Part shown: positions 1-8,334 of the stretch, one piece after another
How positions within the stretch are numbered: position 1 is the first letter of the stretch
Layout: each line of letters begins with the position of its first letter
DNA from: Phycisphaerales bacterium
Lineage (GTDB): Bacteria; Planctomycetota; Phycisphaerae; SM23-33
Direction: 5' to 3'
DNA length: 41,711 nucleotides
Assembly: GCA_018644725.1 (NCBI GenBank)
Contig: JABGPZ010000012.1
Span: 1-41,711, forward strand
Position numbers and translations under genes: made by a program
The notes under the pieces: generated by a model
The model's input: the letters and a program-made list of their open reading frames with translations, nothing else
Told to the model about the DNA's origin: nothing
Databases searched by the model: none

Positions 1-3000
1 GGTGTTGGTTTTCTTCGCGAGCCATGTGCAGAACGCCATCGCTTCGGTGTGGCTGACGCGGACGACGGGTTGGTTGTCGCGTTGGGTTTGGAATCCGAGC
101 ACGCCGAACTGGTAGCCGTGGCGCGATTCTTCGCGGCTGTCGTGGTTGGGCGCGAAGGCCTTGTACTGTGTGTTGGTGATTTCCGTCGCGGATATCCAGA
201 AGGGGTTGTCGATGGTGACGACCTTGGGTGCTTCCGAAGCGTGGGTGGCCGAGCCCATCACGAACGTCCCAGCCGGGATCAGCACGAGCTTGACCGTGTC
301 GCCGTTGGGGAGTTTGATGAGCTTTTCCGGTTTGGCCAGGCCGAGGGCTTTGGCGGCGGCGAGTTGCTTGGCCTTGGCGTTGGCAGTGTTCAAAGGCCAG
401 CCATTGAGGGTAGGTATCGCCAGCTTGGGCGGTTTTTTGCCGGTGGGTTTTTCGAACTTGATGTTCTTGGGGATCGGTGGCAGGCCGCCTTCATAGTCGA
501 TGTCGAATCCGGGCGCGTACTTTGCTCTGGCGGCGCGGCCTTTTTTGGTCATCGCGACGGCCTTCTTGGCACCGATCATTTCCGACCAGTTGCCATAGTA
601 GGGCGTGTTGAGGTCGATCCATGTGAAGATTGAGCGGTATTCCTTGGCGGAAAGCTCTACGCCGTGGTGACCCTTGCGGAGAATTTGGATCAGCTCGGAT
701 CCGTCGGCCGTAAATTCCATCGCCTTAAGCGTCTGCAGGTCACTCTCGATGCCAGGCTGGCGGACGTAGAGGTGCAGGTCGTAGTAGCTTTGGGTCCAGC
801 GGTCACCCGCGATTTTATAGCCCACGTTGCCTTTGAGGTCAGACTTCCATTTGAACTTGGTGTCGCCCTTGAAGTAGGGCCGGCCGGCCTTGGTCCCATC
901 GTGGCAGCCAACGCAGCGGCGGTCGAGGATGGGCTGAATTTCGCGGCTGAACGAGAAGTTGTAGTCCTTCGGGCGCCACTTGCTCATGTCGTCGGGCGCA
1001 CGGCGCGAGGCGACGGTGACGCTGACGGGTGCGACCTGGGTCGAAGGTTCGTGACAGCCAACGCAGCTGACGTTTTCGCCGGGCATGCCGACGAACCAGC
1101 TTCGCATGACCTGCAGGGCTTGGCCATCTTTGTCGAGCGGCTGAAGCGAAATCGGAAGGTTGGCAGGAATCTTGAACGAGGCGCTGCCGTCGGGCTCGAC
1201 CGGGACCGTGCCGATCACGCGTTTGATGTCCCACGGGCCGTCCAGGCCAATCGAACCATACAGGCCGCCAAAATCGCGCGGGCCAAAGTGGTAGGTGATC
1301 AGGCGGAGCTGTTTGACCGTGCCACGCTCGACCCCCTTGAGGCCCGGGCCCGTGTAGATGTCGGCGAGGTAGACGTTGGCGTGTTTTTGGGTGAGGTCGA
1401 CCTTTGTGGGGATCACCGGTGGACGCTTGGTTTTTTGCAGGAGGATCGGCTCGACGGGAATAAGGCCGCCCTCGGTGGTCTTGATGAGGACCATGTTGTC
1501 GTGGGTGTCCACGAGGTAGACCCCCCACGGGCTACGCGGGGAGAGTTGGGCGACCGCGATGACGTGCGACTCGCTCAGGGGGAAGGGGTGGAGGAATTTC
1601 GGCCAGTCGCCATCGACGAGCCGGTCGGCAATTTTGCGGGTGACCGGGCGCTTGGAATAGGGGAACTCGTGGACGCAACCCGTATTCTCACGCGTGCCGA
1701 CCTTGGGATCGAACACGATCATGCGCCCCGAGCGCATTGTGCCGTGGTGGCCGGTGGCGATGCCGACGACTTTGTTGGTCGTGCCGGGCATCACGCGCGG
1801 ATAGAAAATCGAGTTGGGGAAGTAGGACCCGCTGCCGTAGAATTCGGCCTGGCCGGTACCGTCGGGGTTCATCTGCATGAGGAAGCGGCTGTTGGAGTGG
1901 GGCAGGTCAGAATATTCCCAGCGCTGGTAGAGGATGCGGCCATTGGGCATCACGTTCTGGTTCCAGTTGTGTTCCTGGTCGAAGGTGAGCTGGCGGATTT
2001 TGCCGGTTGTGCGGGTGAGCTTGTAGGTGTTGGTGACGTGGCTGCTGCCATAGACGCACGGCACGCCGAGGTAGGTCGCGGTGGACTGGAAGAGGATGTC
2101 GCCGCTGGGGAGGTAGCACGAGTCATAGTTGTCGACGTCGGCTTCGGAGGTGAGTTTGAGTTCGACGACGGCCTTGGTGGCGAGGTTCATCTCGAAAAGG
2201 GTCCAGCGGTTTTTTGCGTTGACGGCACTGAACATCACCTTGTCGCCGTCAAACTCGAGGTCGACGTCGGTGATGGCGCTGCCGCGGGGGGACTTGTAGA
2301 GCGAGGTGTATTTGCCGCCAGGGGCGATGGGGCTGAGGACGACGAGTTCGTCTCTGAAGCCTTTGCGCGAGATGGAACTGTTGGACTTCCAGTTGTTGGT
2401 GAGGCCCATGGCCGGGCCTTTGCGGCGCACGAGCATCAGCTTTTGGCAACTCAGCAGGGGGTTGGCCAGCAGCGCTTTGGTTTGCAGCGCGCGCAGGGCT
2501 TTGGTTTGTGCGGCGGTGGGGGTGTTGTCTTTGATGGCGGCCGTGATCGCTTCGAGTTTCGAGAGATAGTCCTCTGCGTTGGGGTAGTCGCTGGCGAAGG
2601 TGGTTTCGAGTTCTTCAATCGCGGCTTTGATCGAGGCCGGGTCGAGCTTCCATTCGCCCAATCCTGCGGGGCGGGCCTTGGCGGGCTTTTCGCTGGGCGC
2701 GGGTTTCTTGCCCTTGCTGCCCTTGGCGTGTTTGGCGGCGAGGAAATTGGGCCGGGTGGGGGAGATCACGAACTGGCAGCTCGCAACTTCGCCCGCACCT
2801 GCATCGATTCCGACGTCGGTGGTGAACGATTTGTACTTGCCGCCGAGCTTGAAGTGTAACAAGCTCGGGCCGTGCGCCCAAAAGCCCTTGGCGTAGGCGG
2901 TCTTGCCAATCAACAGCGGCAGGTCCTGGTAATTTTTGTTCTTGAGCAGCTTGCCCCAGCCGACCTGGACCTTGGAGGGTTTCAGCGTGGTCAGCGAAGC

Positions 3001-3273
3001 GGTATCGCCGTCGGTGTCGGTCAGCATTGGGTTGCCCCAGATCGCCTGGTCCGAGCGGAAGCTGTCGCCGCCAATGGTGGCCATCAGGTAGAGATCGGTC
3101 CAGCCGGAAACGTCGACCGTCAGCGTTTGCCCGGCGGCCCCCCCGCCGCGAAGAATCTTCGAGGAGATGGCCTTGGCGGGCAGGGAATTGGCCTTTTTCT
3201 TTGGGGCGGCGGACGAAACGGAAACCAGCATGAGCAAAAGAACGGTTCCGGTGAGGTAGAACTTGGATCGCAT
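1..3273 (-). CDS. Giant multidomain secreted protein: NPCBM, HzsA-like propeller, two CxxCH motifs, SUMF1/FGE-like C-terminus (3' end cut by window)
   Basis: An open frame of 1,091 codons runs from ATG at 3273 off the window edge with no stop, so the gene is partial. AAGGAG lies just upstream of the ATG. Visible in order: a hydrophobic signal peptide (about 1-22); an NPCBM/galactose-binding-like region (about 30-160) with a Lys/Ala/Pro-rich linker; a long region resembling a TolB/hydrazine-synthase-alpha propeller (about 290-600); two heme-c type CxxCH motifs (C737/C740/H741 and C787/C790/H791); and the start of a SUMF1/formylglycine-generating-enzyme fold (from about 990) with the typical IPAGTFVMGS motif. 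The architecture matches large PVC-group proteins annotated as HzsA-related or SUMF1/EgtB/PvdO proteins, whose reaction is unknown. The CxxCH motifs suggest covalent heme and a periplasmic redox role. It is transcribed towards the left edge and lies 64 nt beyond rsmA. Domain calls are by motif reading; hydrazine synthesis itself is not implied. Confidence 0.85.
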   Translation of the reverse strand, partial: MRSKFYLTGTVLLLMLVSVSSAAPKKKANSLPAKAISSKILRGGGAAGQTLTVDVSGWTDLYLMATIGGDSFRSDQAIWGNPMLTDTDGDTASLTTLKPSKVQVGWGKLLKNKNYQDLPLLIGKTAYAKGFWAHGPSLLHFKLGGKYKSFTTDVGIDAGAGEVASCQFVISPTRPNFLAAKHAKGSKGKKPAPSEKPAKARPAGLGEWKLDPASIKAAIEELETTFASDYPNAEDYLSKLEAITAAIKDNTPTAAQTKALRALQTKALLANPLLSCQKLMLVRRKGPAMGLTNNWKSNSSISRKGFRDELVVLSPIAPGGKYTSLYKSPRGSAITDVDLEFDGDKVMFSAVNAKNRWTLFEMNLATKAVVELKLTSEADVDNYDSCYLPSGDILFQSTATYLGVPCVYGSSHVTNTYKLTRTTGKIRQLTFDQEHNWNQNVMPNGRILYQRWEYSDLPHSNSRFLMQMNPDGTGQAEFYGSGSYFPNSIFYPRVMPGTTNKVVGIATGHHGTMRSGRMIVFDPKVGTRENTGCVHEFPYSKRPVTRKIADRLVDGDWPKFLHPFPLSESHVIAVAQLSPRSPWGVYLVDTHDNMVLIKTTEGGLIPVEPILLQKTKRPPVIPTKVDLTQKHANVYLADIYTGPGLKGVERGTVKQLRLITYHFGPRDFGGLYGSIGLDGPWDIKRVIGTVPVEPDGSASFKIPANLPISLQPLDKDGQALQVMRSWFVGMPGENVSCVGCHEPSTQVAPVSVTVASRRAPDDMSKWRPKDYNFSFSREIQPILDRRCVGCHDGTKAGRPYFKGDTKFKWKSDLKGNVGYKIAGDRWTQSYYDLHLYVRQPGIESDLQTLKAMEFTADGSELIQILRKGHHGVELSAKEYRSIFTWIDLNTPYYGNWSEMIGAKKAVAMTKKGRAARAKYAPGFDIDYEGGLPPIPKNIKFEKPTGKKPPKLAIPTLNGWPLNTANAKAKQLAAAKALGLAKPEKLIKLPNGDTVKLVLIPAGTFVMGSATHASEAPKVVTIDNPFWISATEITNTQYKAFAPNHDSREESRHGYQFGVLGFQTQRDNQPVVRVSHTEAMAFCTWLAKKTNT

Positions 3274-3337
3274 CGTCGAATCTCCTTGTGGTTCTGTAGT
3301 AGAACGCGCCTGAAGTGAGAGGATTGCAGAATTGGGG

Positions 3338-4234
3338 TTATTGCTCGAGGCTGGGTTGTTCGCTCAGCGCGTTGACGACGGCGAGGAATTCATCCGGCGA
3401 AAGGGCATCGGCGCGGCGGTCGTGGGGGACGTTGGCGGCATCGAGCGCGGCGGCGAGGGTGGGTTTGTCGAACGCGGCGGCGCGGGATTTGGCCGTGGTA
3501 AGGACATTTTTGCGTCGTTGGGTGAAGCATTGTCGCAGGAGCGCCTGAAGAGTTTCGAGCGATTTGAGGCGTTCGGCCTTGATGGGGTTGAAGTCGATGC
3601 GAACGATCTGGGAGTCGATTTTCGGCGGCGGATAGAACGCGCCTGGCGGAATCACTTTGCCAAGTTTGACGTCGGCCAGAATTCCAATGAGGATCGAGAC
3701 CATGCCGTAGTCACTGGGGTTGTCCACGGTTGCGCCCATGCGGCGGGCGACTTCTTTTTGGACGATGAAGGTCATCCGCTCGAAGCAGACGCCCGGCCGG
3801 GAGAGCGATTGGTGGGACTCGTTGAGCATTTCGGCGATCAGCGGCGTGGCGATGTTGTAGGGGAGGTTCGCGACGAGATGGCAACGCGGCGCGACGGCTT
3901 CGAGGATGGCCGGCGCGAGGGCGTGTTTGCCCGCGAGGGCGTCGCCTTCGATGAGGGAAAAGCTGGGGGCGTCGGCGAAATGGTCGCGCAGATGGGCGGA
4001 AAGGTTGCGGTCGATCTCGGCTGCGACGACTTTGTTGGCGCGCGCGACAAGCTCTTCGGTGAGGCTGCCCGTGCCCGGGCCGACTTCGAGAACGGTCGCG
4101 CTGGCGGGGATGTGTGCGGCGTCGACGATCTTCTTCATCGTGTTGAGATCGATCATGAAATTCTGCCCGAAGCGGTGCATGGGGCGCGCGGAGAACCGTG
4201 CGAGAATCTCTCGAATTTGTGTGAGGGTCTGCAT
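3338..4234 (-). CDS. rsmA: 16S rRNA (adenine1518-N6/adenine1519-N6)-dimethyltransferase RsmA (KsgA)
   Basis: Cytoplasmic SAM-dependent enzyme that dimethylates the two adjacent adenines in the 3'-terminal hairpin of 16S rRNA during small-subunit assembly. The N-terminus has the KsgA signature with RFGQNFMID, then the SAM-binding motif VGPGTGSLTEELV, the acidic EIDR motif and the catalytic NLPYNIATPLI motif; the C-terminal half carries the family's helical domain. The frame is open upstream to 4465, but those 77 residues look like untranslated leader and approach the tRNA-Tyr gene, so ATG at 4234 (protein starting MQTLTQ) is chosen. This gives 298 aa, close to the usual 270-290. The Shine-Dalgarno site at this start is weak. 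It points away from tRNA-Tyr and towards the giant gene. Confidence 0.95.
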   Translation of the reverse strand: MQTLTQIREILARFSARPMHRFGQNFMIDLNTMKKIVDAAHIPASATVLEVGPGTGSLTEELVARANKVVAAEIDRNLSAHLRDHFADAPSFSLIEGDALAGKHALAPAILEAVAPRCHLVANLPYNIATPLIAEMLNESHQSLSRPGVCFERMTFIVQKEVARRMGATVDNPSDYGMVSILIGILADVKLGKVIPPGAFYPPPKIDSQIVRIDFNPIKAERLKSLETLQALLRQCFTQRRKNVLTTAKSRAAAFDKPTLAAALDAANVPHDRRADALSPDEFLAVVNALSEQPSLEQ

Positions 4235-4424
4235 GCCCAGAGGATACCCGAATTCCCCGTGGCGCGAAAGGTGGAATTGGGCCGAAAAAATGAGGGGAGT
4301 CTTGTCGGCGGGAAATCGCCTTTGCAATTCAGCCCATTTCTTCCGGTTTGCGCTGAGGGGGCGGCTTTTTTGTGGGCGGAGAGAGCCCGGGCGAGAAATT
4401 GTTTTCCTCTGGTGCGAAAAGCCC

Positions 4425-4452
4425 TTGACAATTTTCGCGGAATGAGTATTAT
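4425..4452 (+). promoter_or_regulatory. Sigma-70-type promoter for tRNA-Tyr
   Basis: A perfect -35 TTGACA (4425-4430) is followed after 16 nt by -10 TATTAT (4447-4452), 13 nt before the first base of tRNA-Tyr. The promoter of the other tRNA in this window has the same hexamers and the same spacing. Confidence 0.8.
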
Positions 4453-4465
4453 TATCCGCCCCCAC

Positions 4466-4548
4466 GGTAGTGTGGCCGAGTGGACAAAGGCATCAGACTG
4501 TAAATCTGACGGCGTAAGCCTACACTGGTTCGAATCCAGTCGCTACCA
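4466..4548 (+). tRNA. tRNA-Tyr (GTA)
   Basis: A class II tRNA of 83 nt. The acceptor stem is GGTAGTG paired with CGCTACC (one G-T pair), with discriminator A at 4548. The anticodon stem TCAGA/TCTGA encloses a seven-base loop with GTA. A long variable arm GGC-GTAA-GCC follows, then a T arm ACTGG/CCAGT with TTCGAAT in the loop. The long variable arm with anticodon GTA is diagnostic of bacterial tRNA-Tyr. CCA is not encoded. Confidence 0.97.
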
Positions 4549-4551
4549 CGA

Positions 4552-4582
4552 CCCGCGAGTTTCACGACTTGCGGGTTTTTTT
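4552..4582 (+). terminator. Rho-independent terminator of tRNA-Tyr
   Basis: CCCGC...AGT pairs with ACT...GCGGG around a short loop and is followed directly by a run of T. It begins four bases after the tRNA discriminator base. Confidence 0.85.
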
Positions 4583-4606
4583 ATGCGCATCGGGCTTTGT
4601 GGGCAT

Positions 4607-4632
4607 AAAAAAGGCGGACCGAATGGCCCGCC
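4607..4632 (-). terminator. Rho-independent terminator downstream of aspS
   Basis: Read on the minus strand: GGCGGGCC, loop ATTC, GGTCCGCC, then six T. It has one internal mismatch in a GC-rich stem and lies about 60 nt after the aspS stop codon. It also separates aspS from the tRNA-Tyr unit arriving from the other side. Confidence 0.75.
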
Positions 4633-4691
4633 TGATGTTTGTTTCTTCTGTTTTTCGGCAGCCTATGACCTATTCCCTTGCCACCTGCTTC

Positions 4692-6542
4692 TTACAGCAT
4701 TCCGGCGAGGGGGTCGGCCTCTTCGGCCTTGTCGGCGGGGGCGGTTTTTGAACCTTCTTCGGGGATCATCTGGAGGGATAGCTCGGTGAGCTGCTCTTCG
4801 TCCACGATGCCCGGCGCGGCGGTCATCGGGCAGCTGCCCTTTTGCGTTTTGGGGAACGCAATGACGTCGCGGATCGACGGCAGGTTCAGCATGACCATCA
4901 CGACGCGGTCAAGCCCGAGCGCGAGTCCCGCGTGCGGCGGTGCGCCATATTTCAGTGCGTCGAGGAGGAACGCGAATTTCTCTTCGGCCTCTTCGTCGGA
5001 GATGCTGAGGAAGTTGAAGACGGCCTTCTGCATTTCCGGCGTGTGGATACGGATGCTCCCGCCGCCGAGCTCGAGCCCGTTGCAGATGATGTCATACGCG
5101 CGGCTGCGCATTTTGGTCGGCTCGGCTTGGTACGCATCCCAGTCTTCGGCGAAGGGCGCGGTGAATGGGTGGTGCAACGCGACGTGTCGGCCGGCTTCGT
5201 CGTCGTGTTCGAACATCGGGAACTCGGTCACCCACAGCCATTCGAACGCGGCCGGGTCGATCATGTCGCGTTCGCGTGCGAGCTTGCAGCGCAATTCGCC
5301 GAGCACGCGGCGGACGACGCGCATTACGTCGGCCCCGAAGGCCAGCAGGTCGCCGGGTTTTGCGCCAGTGCGCTCGATCAGCGAGGCCGCGAGGGGGTTG
5401 ATGAATTTCGCAATGCCGGTTTCGAACGCGTCGCCCGATTCGGCGACCTTGGTCACGGCCAGGCCCTTGGCGCCGAAGCCCTTGGACCAGTCGGCCAGGC
5501 CGTCGGTTTCTTTGCGGGTCATGTCCGCGCCGCCGGGGACGACGATGCACTGGACCGTGCCGCCATTTTTGACTGCGCCACTGAAGACGCCAAATTCGCT
5601 GTCGGCGACGAGGTCGGAAATGTCGCACAGTTCCATGCCGAATCGCAGGTCAGGCCGGTCGGACCCGAAGCGACGCATCGCTTCTTCATAGGTCATCACG
5701 GCGACGGTTTCGGGATAGTCGATGTCGCACGCGGCGGTGACCTTGCGGAGGACTTCGTCGGTGGTGTCCATCACGTCCTGCTCGGTCGCGAAGCTCATTT
5801 CGATGTCGAGCTGCGTGAATTCGGGCTGGCGGTCGGCGCGGAGGTCTTCGTCGCGGAAGCAGCGCGCGATCTGGTAGTAGCGGTCGATGCCGCCGACCAT
5901 GAGGATCTGCTTGAAGAGCTGGGGGCTCTGGGGCAGGGCGTAGAATCCGTCGCGGCTCATGCGGCTGGGCACGAGGAAATCGCGTGCGCCTTCGGGGGTG
6001 GACTTGCAGAGCATCGGCGTTTCGACGTCGACAAACCCGCGCGCGTCGAGGACGTCGCGCATCGCTTTGGTGATCGCGTGGCGCATGCGCAGGGCGTTGT
6101 TCATCGCGGGGCGGCGCATGTCGATGTAGCGATATTTAAGGCGATTTTCTTCGCCGGTGGTGTGGTGTTCGTCGAGCTGGAACGGCACGGGCTCGCTGCG
6201 GTTGAGCACGATGAGGTTCTTGGAGAAGACTTCGATTTCGCCGGTGCCGAGTTTGTCGTTGGCGCGATCTTCGCCGCGGCTGCGGACGACGCCTGTGATC
6301 GAGATCACCCATTCGTCGCGCAGGTGGCGCGCGAGGGAGTGCTGCTGCTCGCCGGCATCGGGGTCGAAGACGACCTGGGTAATGCCGTCGCGGTCGCGCA
6401 GGTCGATAAAGACCACGCCGCCGTGATCGCGGTAGCTTTGGACCCAGCCGCACAGCGTGACGGTTTGGGCGTCGTCGCTTGCGCGGAGCTGGCCGCAGGT
6501 GTGGGTTCGTTTCAGTGCTTCGTTGGGGATGTTCGTGGTCAT
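4692..6542 (-). CDS. aspS: Aspartyl-tRNA synthetase (bacterial type)
   Basis: Cytoplasmic class II synthetase charging tRNA-Asp (possibly also tRNA-Asn). The 616-aa product has the N-terminal OB anticodon-binding domain (about 20-130, with GWVQSYRDHGGVVFIDLRDR), class II motif 2 with CFRDEDLRADRQPEFTQLD, the bacterial GAD insertion (about 300-420) and motif 3 near the C-terminus with GLALGLDRVVM. The tail after motif 3 is slightly extended and Ala/Glu-rich. ATG at 6542 is preferred over an in-frame ATG at 6647 because AAGGAA lies just upstream and the longer N-terminus would overlap the promoter. Whether it is discriminating or non-discriminating for Asn cannot be decided here; no gat genes are in the window. 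Confidence 0.97.
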   Translation of the reverse strand: MTTNIPNEALKRTHTCGQLRASDDAQTVTLCGWVQSYRDHGGVVFIDLRDRDGITQVVFDPDAGEQQHSLARHLRDEWVISITGVVRSRGEDRANDKLGTGEIEVFSKNLIVLNRSEPVPFQLDEHHTTGEENRLKYRYIDMRRPAMNNALRMRHAITKAMRDVLDARGFVDVETPMLCKSTPEGARDFLVPSRMSRDGFYALPQSPQLFKQILMVGGIDRYYQIARCFRDEDLRADRQPEFTQLDIEMSFATEQDVMDTTDEVLRKVTAACDIDYPETVAVMTYEEAMRRFGSDRPDLRFGMELCDISDLVADSEFGVFSGAVKNGGTVQCIVVPGGADMTRKETDGLADWSKGFGAKGLAVTKVAESGDAFETGIAKFINPLAASLIERTGAKPGDLLAFGADVMRVVRRVLGELRCKLARERDMIDPAAFEWLWVTEFPMFEHDDEAGRHVALHHPFTAPFAEDWDAYQAEPTKMRSRAYDIICNGLELGGGSIRIHTPEMQKAVFNFLSISDEEAEEKFAFLLDALKYGAPPHAGLALGLDRVVMVMLNLPSIRDVIAFPKTQKGSCPMTAAPGIVDEEQLTELSLQMIPEEGSKTAPADKAEEADPLAGML

Positions 6543-6606
6543 GGTCGTTCCTTGGAGGAGGCCGTGGGGGTCGGTGCGCACAGAAAGCGCAGATATACCG
6601 GCGCGG

Positions 6607-6634
6607 ATTGTATCAAATTTCGAAATGAATGCAA
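6607..6634 (-). promoter_or_regulatory. Probable aspS promoter
   Basis: On the minus strand, -35 TTGCAT (6629-6634) and -10 TACAAT (6607-6612) are separated by 16 nt, about 65 nt upstream of the aspS ATG, in an AT-rich gap. Hexamer quality and position support it; no transcript data are available. Confidence 0.6.
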
Positions 6635-6696
6635 CTACATTGAGCACAATGATGGAAAAAAGGGCCCTGCTCTCTCACCTTAGGAGTGCCCCCGAT

Positions 6697-7320
6697 TTAT
6701 TTCCCCTCACTCGGTTTGTAATGGGAGGGGAACAACTCCTTAATCAATTTTATCGCGGTGGGCGATTTTTGTATTAGGGCATCTTCTTTCTCAATAAAGG
6801 CGAGAATTTCCTTTTCTTTCTCTCTCAGTGAATCAAAAAAACTCGCGCTCCCATCCAAAAACCAAAACTCGCCAACTTTGATAAACCGGAACCCATAGCC
6901 CGATTCTTCCTGAAAATAAACAATCGTCACATCTCCTTCTGTTCCTTTCTTGTAACTTTCACGTTTGTAACTTTCACTCTCTTTAAAAGGGCTCACCGCT
7001 TTGAACATCGCGCCAAGAGCCTTTCCATTGATCTCAAAAAAGTAGTCGACCCAATTTATAGAAAATTTCTTCTCATATGCCGCTCTGTTCCGCGTTCTCA
7101 TGCGACAGCCCCGAAATTCGAAATCAATATTTTTTACATTCTCCTTATCGTAGTGTGTGATCGAATGATAAAGAGAAAGATCGCCTTCCAACATTGCTTT
7201 TCGATAAATGGAAAACGCCTCCTCAGGGGTTTTGGCACTTTGTTTTTTCTCAACGATCGTGGTCCCCACGCAACCTGCGGAGAAGGCAACAAGCAGGAGT
7301 AAATATAAGAACTTGTTCAT
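6697..7320 (-). CDS. Putative lipoprotein of unknown function, AT-rich gene
   Basis: I do not recognise a family. The product is 207 aa from ATG at 7320 (protein starting MNKFLYLL), preceded by AAGGGAA. A Lys-containing n-region, a Leu-rich core and a lipobox ending FSAGC (Cys17) predict a lipoprotein. The body is rich in Lys, Glu, Phe, Tyr and Ser and has alternating hydrophobic/charged segments. The region from TPEEAF onward resembles NTF2-like or DUF4878-type small lipoproteins with an early helix followed by beta strands, but this is only an impression. The gene is visibly AT-richer than every neighbour, with A/T-ending codons dominating, which suggests recent acquisition or low expression. 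It is divergent from nadK with a 165-nt shared gap. Confidence 0.7.
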   Translation of the reverse strand: MNKFLYLLLLVAFSAGCVGTTIVEKKQSAKTPEEAFSIYRKAMLEGDLSLYHSITHYDKENVKNIDFEFRGCRMRTRNRAAYEKKFSINWVDYFFEINGKALGAMFKAVSPFKESESYKRESYKKGTEGDVTIVYFQEESGYGFRFIKVGEFWFLDGSASFFDSLREKEKEILAFIEKEDALIQKSPTAIKLIKELFPSHYKPSEGK

Positions 7321-7485
7321 GTGATTCCCTTCTATGGTGATTTGTTTCCCCCGCTTAATTTGAAACGGGGCCATGATTTGATCTTACTCCCTAGGGTCAA
7401 TTTTCGCAATCAGATATGTTCAATTCGTCTTCAAAAATTGGGCAATTCGGCTTTCTTTTTCGCGGAAATCGGCTATTCTGGGGGG

Positions 7486-8322
7486 ATGAGCGAAAAACGC
7501 CCCTCCATTTTGATTGTAGCGCACCGCAAGAAGCCCGGCGTGGCGGCGGTGCTGGACGAGTTGCGTCCTTGGATCGAATCGCGTTGCGCCATTGTGGCCG
7601 ACGCGGAGCTGGCAGACCTGCCGGCGAAGTTGGACCCGGCCGGCGCGACGCTGTGCGTGGTGTTCGGCGGGGACGGATCGATCCTCGCGGCCGCCCGTGC
7701 GCTGGCGCATTCGCCGATGCCGATCCTCGGCGTGAACATGGGCAAGCTCGGGTTCCTCGCGGAGTTCAGCGTGGCCGAGTTCCGCGAGCAGTTCGACGCC
7801 GCGCTCGCGGGCGAGCTGCGCGTCTCGCGGCGACTGATGTTGGAGGTCGACTGCGGCGGCTGTGTTACGCCCGCGGCCAACGATGTGACGATCACGTCCG
7901 GCGCGCCGTTCCGCATGATCGAGCTGGAGGCCGCGCACGAGGGCGACTGCATCGCGCACTATCGCGGTGACGGCCTGATCGTGGCGACGCCGTCGGGCTC
8001 GACGGGCCATAACCTGTCTTCCGGCGGCGCGATTGTCCACCCGACGGTCGAGGCGATCGCGATCAATCCGCTCGCGCCGCACACGCTGTCGCTACGGCCT
8101 GTGGTTGTGCCGGCCGAGGGCGAAATTTCTGTGAAACTCCACGCCGCCAACGAGGGCACGAGTCTGCTGATCGATGGGCAGATCGTTCAGCCGCTGGGCG
8201 CGGAGAGCGAAATCACCATTCGGCCGCTGCCGGGAAAATTGCTACTGTTGACGAATCCTGGCCGACCCTATTTCAAAACCCTCGCCGAAAAACTCCACTG
8301 GGGCCGCAGCCCGAGAGGCTAG
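7486..8322 (+). CDS. nadK: NAD kinase (ATP- or polyphosphate-NAD kinase)
   Basis: Phosphorylates NAD to NADP in the cytoplasm. The 278-aa product has the diagnostic GGDGS motif (residues 61-65), NMGKLGFLAEF just after it, a conserved Asn-Asp (AANDV) and the second glycine-rich segment TPSGSTGHNLSSGG followed by the conserved NPLAPHTLS. ATG at 7486, preceded by a G-rich run, starts right before the first beta strand; the frame extends upstream but without family resemblance. The gene is convergent with the fetB-like gene, leaving 12 nt between the stops. Confidence 0.95.
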   Translation: MSEKRPSILIVAHRKKPGVAAVLDELRPWIESRCAIVADAELADLPAKLDPAGATLCVVFGGDGSILAAARALAHSPMPILGVNMGKLGFLAEFSVAEFREQFDAALAGELRVSRRLMLEVDCGGCVTPAANDVTITSGAPFRMIELEAAHEGDCIAHYRGDGLIVATPSGSTGHNLSSGGAIVHPTVEAIAINPLAPHTLSLRPVVVPAEGEISVKLHAANEGTSLLIDGQIVQPLGAESEITIRPLPGKLLLLTNPGRPYFKTLAEKLHWGRSPRG

Positions 8323-8334
8323 CAGGAGAAACGA

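Noticed and set aside
664-2859. A 731-codon open frame on the plus strand, and similar long frames at 4842-6683, 40054-41466 and elsewhere
   Set aside because: Each is antisense to a gene with clear family motifs (giant protein, aspS, pheT). Composition is the typical Val/Gly/Ala/Asp-rich antisense shadow.
4235-4465. N-terminal extension of RsmA by 77 residues
   Set aside because: Open by chance; the extension is Arg/Ser/Pro-rich without family similarity and would begin next to the tRNA-Tyr promoter region.
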